Origin: Pseudogracilibacillus sp037892545
GTDB lineage: Bacteria; Bacillota; Bacilli; Bacillales; Amphibacillaceae
Direction of reading: 5' to 3'
NCBI RefSeq assembly: GCF_037892545.1
Contig: NZ_JBBKBG010000024.1
Span: 1 to 40,221 of the forward strand
Length of the DNA stretch: 40,221 nt
The position numbers and the translations under genes were made by a program. Positions 1-6,944 of the stretch are shown here, one piece after another. Every line of letters begins with the position of its first letter. The stretch's first letter is position 1. The notes under the pieces are model-generated. The model did no database searches. It was not told where the DNA came from and saw only the letters and a program-made list of their open reading frames with translations.

Positions 1-60
1 TCTGTCAATAATAGGATAATAGTAAAATTAAAAACCAATAGATTGTTTGGAGAGAAAATT

Positions 61-1068
61 ATGAATAAGAAATGTTTGGCAATCACAGGTGCAGCTGGTT
101 TTATAGGTTCTAATTTATCTAAAACGTTATTAAAACAAGGAATAAAAGTGATAGGTATTGATAATTTAAATGACTATTACGATGTAAATTTAAAATACTC
201 ACGTCTTGAAGAATTAAAAAAACATAAAGGTTTCACATTTGTCAAAGCAGATATTTCGGATAAAGAAAAAATGATGGAGATATTTGAAGAATATCGTCCT
301 AACGTTGTAGTTAATTTGGCTGCTCAAGCGGGAGTCCGATATTCCATAGAAAATCCAGATGTATATATTGAAAGTAACATAAATGGCTTCTTTAATATTT
401 TAGAAGCTTGTCGTCATTATCCGGTAGATCATTTAGTATACGCATCATCTAGTTCAGTATATGGTGCCAATAAAAAAGTACCTTTTGAAGAGACTGATTT
501 TGTTGATACTCCTGTCTCACTGTATGCTGCAACGAAGAAATCAAATGAATTAATGGCTCATACATACAGTCATTTATATAATATTCCTGCAACAGGATTA
601 CGTTTCTTTACGGTGTATGGCCCTGCTGGAAGACCAGACATGGCGTATTTTGGATTTACGGATAAGTTTTTTAATGATGAAGCCATTAAAATATTTAATA
701 ATGGCGATTTTGATAATGATCTGTATCGTGACTTTACTTACATTGACGATATTGTAAATGGAATTGAAAAATTAATTGAACATCCACCAACTGAAGGAGT
801 TCCACATAAAGTATATAATATAGGAAATAACAATCCAGAAAAACTCATGCATTTTATTACGACGCTTGAGAAGTGTTTGAGTAAATCTTTAGGTAGAGAA
901 ATAGAGTTCAAGAAAGAATTTGAACCAATTAAACCTGGTGATGTACCACGTACATATGCATCGACAGAACAATTACAACAAGCTGTGGGCTTCAAACCGG
1001 AAACACCTATTGAAGAAGGTTTACAAAAATTCACCGATTGGTATGTGGAGTATTATAACAAAAAGTAA
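61..1068 (+). CDS. UDP-glucuronate 4-epimerase-type NAD-dependent sugar epimerase
   Basis: Extended short-chain dehydrogenase of 335 aa, the usual length for UDP-sugar 4-epimerases. The N-terminal Rossmann motif TGAAGFIG is at residues 9-16, NLAAQAGVRYS follows at 85-95, and the catalytic Tyr155-x3-Lys159 pair is in YAATKK. The NLAAQAGVRYS and RFFTVYGPAGRPDMA signatures are those of the CapI/UDP-glucuronate epimerase subgroup, so UDP-GlcA to UDP-GalA in the cytoplasm is the likeliest reaction; this is an inference from family resemblance. I chose ATG 61, with GGAGAG just upstream, over the in-frame TTG at 43. It lies 15 bp before the UDP-glucose dehydrogenase gene, whose product would be its substrate. 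The two look like the distal end of a capsule or exopolysaccharide operon that begins left of the window. Confidence 0.85.
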   Translation: MNKKCLAITGAAGFIGSNLSKTLLKQGIKVIGIDNLNDYYDVNLKYSRLEELKKHKGFTFVKADISDKEKMMEIFEEYRPNVVVNLAAQAGVRYSIENPDVYIESNINGFFNILEACRHYPVDHLVYASSSSVYGANKKVPFEETDFVDTPVSLYAATKKSNELMAHTYSHLYNIPATGLRFFTVYGPAGRPDMAYFGFTDKFFNDEAIKIFNNGDFDNDLYRDFTYIDDIVNGIEKLIEHPPTEGVPHKVYNIGNNNPEKLMHFITTLEKCLSKSLGREIEFKKEFEPIKPGDVPRTYASTEQLQQAVGFKPETPIEEGLQKFTDWYVEYYNKK

Positions 1069-1083
1069 GGATGTGTATATAAA

Positions 1084-2250
1084 ATGAAAATCACAGTCGC
1101 TGGTACTGGTTATGTTGGGCTTTCAAATGCTGTACTTTTAGCGCAACATAATGAAGTAACCGCATTAGATATAATAGAAGACAAGGTTGATTTAATTAAT
1201 AATAAAAAATCACCGATTATGGATCCTGAAATTGAAGATTTCTTACAAACAAAGCATTTAAATTTAACAGCTACAACTGATGTAGAAGAAGCGTTAAAAG
1301 ATGCAGAATATGTTATTATTTCTACACCGACGAACTATGATCCAGAACAAGATTACTTTGATACGAGTTCGGTTGAAACTGTTATTGGAAATGTTTTGAA
1401 ATATAATCCTAATGCCATAATGGTGATTAAATCAACCATTCCTGTAGGGTATACAAAAGCAATTAATGAGAAGTTCCATACGAACAACATCATTTTCTCT
1501 CCTGAATTTTTACGTGAAGGACGAGCATTATATGATAATTTACACCCATCACGTATTATTGTGGGGGAGAAATCGGAACGTGCAGAAGTATTTGCAAATC
1601 TTTTGGCTCAAGGGGCTGAAAAAAAAGACATTCCTATCCTTTTTACAGACTCGACGGAAGCGGAAGCGATCAAACTGTTTGCCAATACGTATCTTGCCAT
1701 GCGTGTATCATTCTTTAATGAATTAGATACTTATGCAGAATTAAAGGGGCTAGATACACAGCAAATTGTGGAAGGTATAGGACATGATCCACGTATTGGG
1801 GATCATTATAATAATCCATCATTCGGTTATGGCGGATATTGTTTACCAAAGGATACGAAACAACTACTTGCAAACTTTAAAGATGTTCCAAACAATATGA
1901 TTCAAGCAATTGTCGATGCAAATGATACTCGTAAAAAACACATTGCAGATCAAATCATTTCACGTCAACCTGAAACAGTCGGAATCTATCGTTTAACGAT
2001 GAAAACGGGTTCTGACAACTTTAGACAATCTGCTATTCAAGATGTCATTAATCACGTTAAAAATGCAGGAATTGAAGTAATCGTCTATGAACCTGTTCTA
2101 GAGGAAGAATTATTTGAAGGATTAAAAGTCGTACATGATTTTGAAACATTTAAATCTGATGCAGATATTATTGTAGCAAATCGTTTAGACGATGCATTGA
2201 CGTCCGTGAAAGATAAAGTATATACACGTGATATTTTTAGTAGGGATTAG
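1084..2250 (+). CDS. ugd: UDP-glucose 6-dehydrogenase
   Basis: Oxidises UDP-glucose to UDP-glucuronate with two NAD+ in the cytoplasm. The 388-aa length fits the short UGD class found in Gram-positive capsule loci. Visible motifs: GTGYVG at residues 7-12 for NAD binding, STIPVG at about 117-122, EFLREG at 141-146, Lys197 in EAIKLFANTY, and the catalytic Cys253 in GYGGYCLPKD. The C-terminal UDP-binding domain is complete. An AAGGATG ribosome site precedes ATG 1084, and the gene follows the epimerase by 15 bp, so the two are almost certainly co-transcribed. A strong terminator follows directly. The product is the substrate for the upstream epimerase. Confidence 0.92.
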   Translation: MKITVAGTGYVGLSNAVLLAQHNEVTALDIIEDKVDLINNKKSPIMDPEIEDFLQTKHLNLTATTDVEEALKDAEYVIISTPTNYDPEQDYFDTSSVETVIGNVLKYNPNAIMVIKSTIPVGYTKAINEKFHTNNIIFSPEFLREGRALYDNLHPSRIIVGEKSERAEVFANLLAQGAEKKDIPILFTDSTEAEAIKLFANTYLAMRVSFFNELDTYAELKGLDTQQIVEGIGHDPRIGDHYNNPSFGYGGYCLPKDTKQLLANFKDVPNNMIQAIVDANDTRKKHIADQIISRQPETVGIYRLTMKTGSDNFRQSAIQDVINHVKNAGIEVIVYEPVLEEELFEGLKVVHDFETFKSDADIIVANRLDDALTSVKDKVYTRDIFSRD

Positions 2251-2256
2251 TATATT

Positions 2257-2290
2257 AAACAGCCAGGCTCTTATGTCTGGCTGTTTTAAG
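2257..2290 (+). terminator. Rho-independent terminator after ugd
   Basis: Perfect 10-bp stem AAACAGCCAG (2257-2266) with CTGGCTGTTT (2277-2286), 10-nt loop, then T residues. It begins seven bases after the ugd stop codon and ends the polysaccharide-precursor operon. Confidence 0.9.
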
Positions 2291-2762
2291 TGATTCTACA
2301 ATATATGGTGTAGGAGAAAAATGATATGTTTCCCTTAAATTAGACAGATTAAAAAACAAAAAATCTTATTTTAAGAGGGCTTATGTTTATTGAATCACGA
2401 TTTATAATTTAACGAATCGATTTATTTAGGTATAACTTTTATTTCAATTAATATTGTTCAGAAATAGTCGACTAATAAAACAGTTTAATTTTTATATAAA
2501 CCAGTAGTATATAGTTGGACTATATGAGAAGCGATAACTTCTATTGATTCTGTATTGTTCCCATTCACAATCTCCCACAAGATTTAAAAACTCCTATATA
2601 CTTGTTGTCATGCAGTTATTCACTAACATGTTCATTGAGTATATAGGAAATATTTTTTGTTTCGGTATATTTCCGTACAATTGATGGTAAAGTCGCATGC
2701 AAACAATCTTAAATAGAATTGCAATGATCTAAAGAAAATGTAGTATGTTATGTTAGATATCA
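2291..2762. other. Intergenic region without a recognisable gene
   Basis: About 470 bp of AT-rich DNA between the ugd terminator and the stop of the convergent coiled-coil gene. I see no ORF with a ribosome site, no tRNA and no clear repeat. It marks the transition from the sugar-nucleotide genes to the regulator block. Confidence 0.6.
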
Positions 2763-3500
2763 TTATCTTTTGGGTGCTCTGTAACCAGCGTTTTCTGCTT
2801 TTTGTTCTGAACAGAACCATTGGGCGACATTTTTCGTTTGATTGTAGTAAGTAGATCCTGGAACATGATAGATTCCAGTGTTACTACCTTTTATATTGCA
2901 ATCTTCATTTGTTGTATCAGTTGTACTGATTGCATTACTATTACTTGAACTACTGCTTGTACTATTATTAGTACTAGCACTATTGCTATTTGAGGAAACA
3001 TTACTAGAGGAAGATGTAGATTTATTTGTTTCTTCTAATTTTTTGTTATCATTTTTTAATTGTTTATTTTTGTCTTTTAATTCATCGTTTGTTTCATTGA
3101 GCGAAGCAACTTCTTTCACTAATTCGGCGTTTGTTTCTTCAAGTGCAGTTATTTCCTTTGTTAATTGGTCCTTTTCATCAACAAGTCCATCTATCTTTCC
3201 TTCCAATGTTTCAATAAGTTCATGTAATTCATCTGTATTTTCTTCCACTTCTTTTATTTGTTCTTTTAATTTGGAGGCTTCTTCAGTAATTGTTTCATTT
3301 TCTTCTCTTAGTTCAGCAATTATAGTTGAACTACCATCATCCAAACTAACACCGATAGAAAATAATAAGATTCCACTAAATAAAAATCCATAAAACATTT
3401 TTTTAGGAAATAGTTTCTCTTTGTTTTTCCTCTTTTTCAAAAAATAATAAGGCAGATAAAACAAACAACATAAGATGATAATAAATCCTAACATAAACAT
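2763..3500 (-). CDS. Membrane-anchored coiled-coil protein with C-terminal sunset-like domain
   Basis: A 245-aa protein of unknown function. From ATG 3500 (GGGGTG upstream) it has two hydrophobic segments at about residues 2-20 and 35-52, separated by a Lys/Arg-rich stretch. A Glu/Lys/Leu-rich coiled coil follows at about 60-155, with heptad-like repeats of the type LKEQIKEVEENTDELHELIE. Next comes a low-complexity Ser/Asn/Thr linker at about 160-200. The C-terminus (about 200-245) has the order CNIKGS-IYHVPGSTYY-WFCSEQKAENAGYRAPKR, which resembles the sunset domain at the C-terminus of some Bacillus thermonucleases. No nuclease domain is present here. The layout suggests a membrane-tethered rod displaying a small Cys-containing module. 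Several in-frame starts lie further upstream, at up to 3539, without good ribosome sites. Confidence 0.7.
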   Translation of the reverse strand: MFMLGFIIILCCLFYLPYYFLKKRKNKEKLFPKKMFYGFLFSGILLFSIGVSLDDGSSTIIAELREENETITEEASKLKEQIKEVEENTDELHELIETLEGKIDGLVDEKDQLTKEITALEETNAELVKEVASLNETNDELKDKNKQLKNDNKKLEETNKSTSSSSNVSSNSNSASTNNSTSSSSSNSNAISTTDTTNEDCNIKGSNTGIYHVPGSTYYNQTKNVAQWFCSEQKAENAGYRAPKR

Positions 3501-3618
3501 AATTTGACACCCCATTTTACATATTTTATATATAAACATCCTTTTATAGATGATTTGTTTTGGTGTACAAAAGAGTAAAATTGATTAGTAAAATATGCCT
3601 AAACCTTTGGTAATATAA

Positions 3619-3641
3619 AAGCATGATCAGGAATCATGCTT
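3619..3641 (-). terminator. Terminator overlapping the 3' end of the XRE regulator gene
   Basis: Perfect stem AAGCATGAT (3619-3627) with ATCATGCTT (3633-3641) and a five-base loop. On the minus strand it is followed by TTATATTA. It overlaps the last codons of the XRE gene, so it separates that gene from the downstream coiled-coil gene. Confidence 0.65.
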
Positions 3642-3984
3642 CTTCGTCATTTAATATACGAAATATCTGTTTTAATTTATGTAATTTTTTAGCGCCTTTT
3701 TGTGGGTCTTTGTTATACCAATAACGTAATTCTTCAATAAACGCTTCTAAGTCCTCATGTTCAATTGTATATTTATTGTCATTTTTACCTAATAAATAAT
3801 CAGTACTCACATCATATAATTTGGCCAACTCGACAATCATTTCAGGATCTGGTGACCGTGATCCACTTTCATATCCAGAAAGCGTATTATTTTTAACACC
3901 AATTTCGTCGGCAACATGTTTTTGTAGATACCCTTTTTCTTCTCTGAGGTTTTTAAGTCTGTGTGGTAGTTTATTATTCACCAT
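3634..3984 (-). CDS. XRE-family (Cro/C1-type) transcriptional regulator
   Basis: A 116-aa DNA-binding protein. An HTH_3 domain occupies about residues 7-62: LKNLREEKGYLQKHVADEIG forms the first helices, VKNNTLSGYESGSRSPD the recognition helix and turn, and ELAKLYDVSTDYLLG the closing helix typical of SinR and phage-type repressors. The C-terminal 45 residues are charged and helical and may serve for dimerisation. I prefer ATG 3984, with GGAAGGA at good distance, over ATG 4002, where that site would touch the start codon. The gene stands alone on the minus strand, with a dyad about 90 bp upstream that could be its operator. Its target is unknown. Confidence 0.85.
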   Translation of the reverse strand: MVNNKLPHRLKNLREEKGYLQKHVADEIGVKNNTLSGYESGSRSPDPEMIVELAKLYDVSTDYLLGKNDNKYTIEHEDLEAFIEELRYWYNKDPQKGAKKLHKLKQIFRILNDEEA

Positions 3985-4071
3985 ACACAACCATCCTTCC
4001 AAGGCGATTGTATCGCATTTTGTGCCAAAATAATCTATAAGTCACAAAAAGCGACAAAAGTATATAATGTT

Positions 4072-4095
4072 CGCAAAAAGGGAATTTATTTTGCG
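4072..4095. promoter_or_regulatory. Inverted repeat upstream of the XRE gene, candidate operator
   Basis: CGCAAAA (4072-4078) and TTTTGCG (4089-4095) form a perfect 7-bp dyad with a 10-bp centre, close to one helical turn between half-sites, as expected for a dimeric HTH repressor. It lies about 90 bp upstream of the XRE start. Binding is an inference. Confidence 0.4.
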
Positions 4096-4197
4096 TATTT
4101 TCCCATTTTGTAGAAGGAAATTTAATAGCTGGATAGTGTTATTTAAACCGTAGAATGTAGAGGATAAAACAATTATTTGAGAGAGTATATATATATT

Positions 4198-4238
4198 TAA
4201 AAACGGTCATATTTATCGATTAAGATAAACATGACCGA
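4198..4238 (-). terminator. Terminator of the comK-like/sigma transcript
   Basis: Long hairpin: outer arms CGGTCAT (4205-4211) and ATGACCG (4232-4238), inner arms TTTATC and GATAAA, six-base loop, one mismatch. On the minus strand it is followed by a T run. It lies about 75 bp after the stop of the ComK-like gene. Confidence 0.75.
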
Positions 4239-4312
4239 AGAACGTAACTTGGATGCTTTTCGTATAATAATGTATGTAGATGTTAGATTGAATTTTAAGT
4301 TTCATCCATTCC

Positions 4313-4801
4313 CTATGTAATTCTTTTCATTCGCTCACTTGGATTAATCTGCTGAATACTACGAAGTGCCAGGGCTCTATTATGAAGGTTTTTGAAAGAA
4401 ATTTTGCTACAAGGAACTTCTATTTGCATGCCATTATGTAAATACACGATACAATGATTCTTATTCTTTGAAGCGTGTACATCTAAAATATGATTAGCTG
4501 AAAACCAATGATTTTTCAAATTATAATTACCATGTGTATGAAAGAAACATATATCTTTTGTGTCGCTAAATAAAATGGGTGTTTTTCTTAAAAAAGCAGT
4601 CATTTCTGCAATAACTTTTTTTCGTGTTTCATATGTAGTTAGCCCAATAAAAAGGCAACTTTCATGAACGATGGACATCATACTCTGTTTTACATATAGA
4701 GTCCGCATCTCTTCGATAACAATCGTTTCATAGTCTATAGAATATCCAGGAAGTAATGCAACGGAAGTAGAATTTAACATATAATTTTCCAAAATCTCCA
4801 T
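4313..4801 (-). CDS. comK: ComK-family competence transcription factor-like protein
   Basis: A 162-aa protein that I align by eye to B. subtilis ComK (192 aa). It has the N-terminal block TSVALLPGYSIDYETIVIEE and the core IVHESCLFIGLTTYETRKK, which matches the ComK pattern IVDRSCRFFGSSYAGRK. It then has PILFSDTKDICFFHT matching PIMVDPSNQIFLFPT, and a central NHWFSANHI matching CGWISHVHV. The C-terminal region is shorter than in ComK. Members of the family bind AT-rich boxes and activate DNA-uptake genes. ATG 4801 has AAAGGAG about eight bases upstream and is preferred over ATG 4807. It lies 65 bp downstream of a sigma-factor gene on the same strand with no terminator between, so the two are probably co-transcribed. 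No late competence genes are in the window. It may be a second ComK paralogue and not the master regulator. Confidence 0.75.
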   Translation of the reverse strand: MEILENYMLNSTSVALLPGYSIDYETIVIEEMRTLYVKQSMMSIVHESCLFIGLTTYETRKKVIAEMTAFLRKTPILFSDTKDICFFHTHGNYNLKNHWFSANHILDVHASKNKNHCIVYLHNGMQIEVPCSKISFKNLHNRALALRSIQQINPSERMKRIT

Positions 4802-4866
4802 AATCATCTCTCCTTTGATATATAAAATTCAACAATATTATAGGCCTAAATACTTACTTTGTCCAA

Positions 4867-5442
4867 TTAATTATAATATTCAGATAATTCCTTTAGCATT
4901 TTTCGAATTTCTGGATGACATAGTTTTTCTTTTACCGCACGTCCCCACCCTTTGACTGCATCTGCAGATACATTTTCTAATTCCATTATTTCTTTGATGG
5001 ATAACTCCGCAATGATGAAGTATTTTACCCATTTCCATTGGTTTTCGGTTAGTTTTGATTGAATGGTTTGCCAAAATTCTTCATGGTATATATACGTTTT
5101 TCGGATGAGCTCATCTGTCAGATCTGGTAGTGGGACATTTGTATGCCGCGTGTGATTACCGTTCGTTAATTGCTTCTTTACTTCTTCGATATAATGGGTA
5201 TCTTTTTCTTGTGTACGAATTTTTTTCCTTAATAAATCCAATAATTTAAAACGTATTTTGTAATTGATGAACGTTCCAATATTACCTTTTGTATCATCAA
5301 ATTCTTTGTATGCTTGCCACAGTGCAAGCATTCCCTCGGTGTAATATTCATCATAGTCTGCGGGATGAATATTCAAGCGTTGAATCTGAAAGTAAATTCT
5401 TTTTTCGTTTATTTTCAAAAATGTTTCGAAATCATGTTGCAA
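4867..5442 (-). CDS. Small sigma-70-family RNA polymerase sigma factor
   Basis: A 191-aa protein with sigma region 2 at about residues 8-80 (DYDEYYTEGMLALWQAYKEF, then GTFINYKIRFKLLDLLRKK) and region 4 at about 125-175 (LTENQWKWVKYFIIAELSIKEIMELENVSADAVKGWGRAVKEKL). There is no region 1 or 3 of a primary sigma, and the size fits alternative factors such as staphylococcal SigH or competence ComX. The start is TTG 5442: AGGAGG is six to eight bases upstream and no ATG is suitable. It is followed by the comK-like gene, an arrangement that suggests a joint competence or stress switch. A hairpin overlapping the Shine-Dalgarno site may control translation. The assignment to a named sigma group is uncertain. 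Confidence 0.8.
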   Translation of the reverse strand: MQHDFETFLKINEKRIYFQIQRLNIHPADYDEYYTEGMLALWQAYKEFDDTKGNIGTFINYKIRFKLLDLLRKKIRTQEKDTHYIEEVKKQLTNGNHTRHTNVPLPDLTDELIRKTYIYHEEFWQTIQSKLTENQWKWVKYFIIAELSIKEIMELENVSADAVKGWGRAVKEKLCHPEIRKMLKELSEYYN

Positions 5443-5453
5443 ATTCGCCCCCT

Positions 5454-5481
5454 CCTATTACTTTTTTGTTAGTGTAATAGG
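5454..5481 (-). promoter_or_regulatory. Leader hairpin overlapping the sigma-factor ribosome binding site
   Basis: CCTATTAC and GTAATAGG form a perfect 8-bp inverted repeat with a 12-base loop. In the minus-strand mRNA, the last three bases of the 3' arm are the first half of the AGGAGG that serves TTG 5442. Folding would partly hide the site. It could equally be a DNA operator. Confidence 0.5.
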
Positions 5482-5531
5482 AATTTTGGTTTAATGCATC
5501 TTCGCTTAAACTAGTTCTTATGACCTCTTAG

Positions 5532-5554
5532 GGATATTTTTATTGAAAATATCC
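5532..5554. promoter_or_regulatory. Perfect 9-bp dyad in the divergent regulator promoter region
   Basis: GGATATTTT (5532-5540) and AAAATATCC (5546-5554) are perfect inverted repeats around a five-base centre, placed between the sigma gene (minus) and the winged-helix gene (plus). It has the TTTT-N5-AAAA order, the reverse of the canonical ComK half-box AAAA-N5-TTTT. It is a likely binding site for one of the neighbouring regulators. The rest of the 350-bp gap is AT-rich, without further clear signals. Confidence 0.5.
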
Positions 5555-5793
5555 AATTTAATCACTATTTTTAATGATAAATAGAATGAAAAATTGGTAA
5601 TAATTGGCAAAAGAATGAATTAAGCTATATTTTGTATAAATTTACAGCATCCGTTCAAAACGTGTATTAGGAAGAAAATTTTGATGTATTCATAAAATTG
5701 GTGTCGATTTAATGTGATGTATATTTTCTCTCCCTCTTTTTTCGAACTTCTTTCGATTGTAGAAGTGACAATCATTTGGAAAGGGAGAGGGAA

Positions 5794-6597
5794 ATGAATA
5801 TTTTACCTTTGGATGATGAAACAATGCAGAGCTTAGTGAATTTTACATCGATAGAAGAAATGAATGAAGTAGTAAAAGAACATAAGCAAGCACATGATTT
5901 AAGTACGACAGATCGAGAAATTTTACATATTATTAGTCAATATGCCTGTAAATATATCGGAGTTTGTTATTTAAGTAAGCAAAAAATTGCGGAAACAGCT
6001 GGGTTTACTTCAAGAAGAACGGCTATTCGTGCATGCAATCGTCTGGAGCAGTTAGGGGTGATCAAACAATATGAAACGAGACGTGTGAAAGGGGACAAGC
6101 GTCGTTCTGTAAACATTATTGTTATTCAAAGAATGAAAGGAAAAGACGCGCAAGATAATCCATTCATAAAGCAAGCGTCACAACGGGAAGTCACAGGAGA
6201 AAGTCACACCAAAGAAGCTCTTCACCAATCTCCTAACAAAGCTTATACATATAAAGAAACATGGGAAGAAACGGAATATGTGTTTAAAAAAGGATTAAAA
6301 CGAACGATTCCTGAAGTATTTTACCATGCATTTTCCCCATTTTTTAATGCAAGAGAGTTATACGATATATATGGTATATTACTCAGAGCGAAAGCGACGG
6401 TAAAAGAGCGGGTGTTCAGTTTAGAAGATAAAGCAGAAGAATATATTGATTATTTTTATAATGTCATTCGTTTATATAAATGGGGGAAAGTTGCTAATCT
6501 AAAAGGGTATTTATTTCGTACGTGGGAATGGTTGTCGAAACAGCTTTATCGCCAGGAAAAAAATCGGGGGAAATTAGAACAAGCGTACCATTGTTAG
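5794..6597 (+). CDS. Winged-helix DNA-binding protein, replication-initiator-like
   Basis: A 267-aa protein. Residues about 38-105 form a helix-turn-helix/winged-helix unit: LSTTDREILHIISQYACKY, LSKQKIAETAGFTSRRTAIRACNRLEQLGVIKQYE, then a basic wing RRVKGDKRRSVNIIVI. A linker follows, and the C-terminal half (about 160-260) is helical and aromatic-rich (YHAFSPFFNARELYDIYGILLRA, FYNVIRLYKWGKVANLKGYLF). This layout recalls plasmid and phage replication-initiation proteins and other Firmicute HTH proteins, but I cannot name a family. ATG 5794 has AGGGAGAGG just upstream and is preferred over TTG 5776. It is transcribed away from the sigma/ComK-like pair and shares its promoter region, so it may belong to the same circuit. 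Confidence 0.65.
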   Translation: MNILPLDDETMQSLVNFTSIEEMNEVVKEHKQAHDLSTTDREILHIISQYACKYIGVCYLSKQKIAETAGFTSRRTAIRACNRLEQLGVIKQYETRRVKGDKRRSVNIIVIQRMKGKDAQDNPFIKQASQREVTGESHTKEALHQSPNKAYTYKETWEETEYVFKKGLKRTIPEVFYHAFSPFFNARELYDIYGILLRAKATVKERVFSLEDKAEEYIDYFYNVIRLYKWGKVANLKGYLFRTWEWLSKQLYRQEKNRGKLEQAYHC

Positions 6598-6600
6598 AAT

Positions 6601-6800
6601 GAATGCTTATATCCGTAAGAGCAGCGGATATTTCCCGGGAACTTGCGTAATTATGCGATATATCCGCAAGTCCAGCGGGTTTTTCCTATGAACTTGCGTA
6701 ATTACAGCATATATCCGCAAGTTCAGTGGGTTTTTCCTTGGAACTTGCGTAATTAAGCCATATATTCACAAGTTCAGTGTTCCCAAGAACTTGCAGAATA
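6601..6800. repeat. 51-bp repeat array A, about 4 degenerate units
   Basis: The core CCG(C/T)AAG recurs at 6613, 6664, 6715 and, diverged to TCACAAG, at 6766, exactly 51 bp apart each time. The complementary arm AACTTGCG lies between these cores. It is the same unit as arrays C and D further right but more decayed. It fills the gap between the winged-helix gene and the pgcA promoter. No ORF with a ribosome site is present. Confidence 0.9.
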
Positions 6801-6897
6801 AAACATTATTTCCCTCCACAAAAATGAAAATACAATTCAGGCATCCGTCAAAGAAAGTGACTGATTGATGAACAAATTCAGTATTTTGACCTAGATA

Positions 6898-6906
6898 TGG
6901 TATAAT
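6898..6906 (+). promoter_or_regulatory. Extended -10 promoter element of pgcA
   Basis: TGG followed by TATAAT (6901-6906) matches the extended -10 pattern TGnTATAAT. A weak -35 (TTCAGT) lies 18 bp upstream. Transcription would start about 20 bp before the ribosome site of the GTG start at 6945. Confidence 0.6.
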
Positions 6907-6944
6907 ATATGTTTATTAAGTGTAACATTTTAGGAGGATGTGGC

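Noticed and set aside
2878..3393. A 171-codon plus-strand frame opposite the coiled-coil gene
   Set aside because: It is the Leu/Ser-rich mirror of the Glu/Lys/Asn-rich coiled coil and has no ribosome site.
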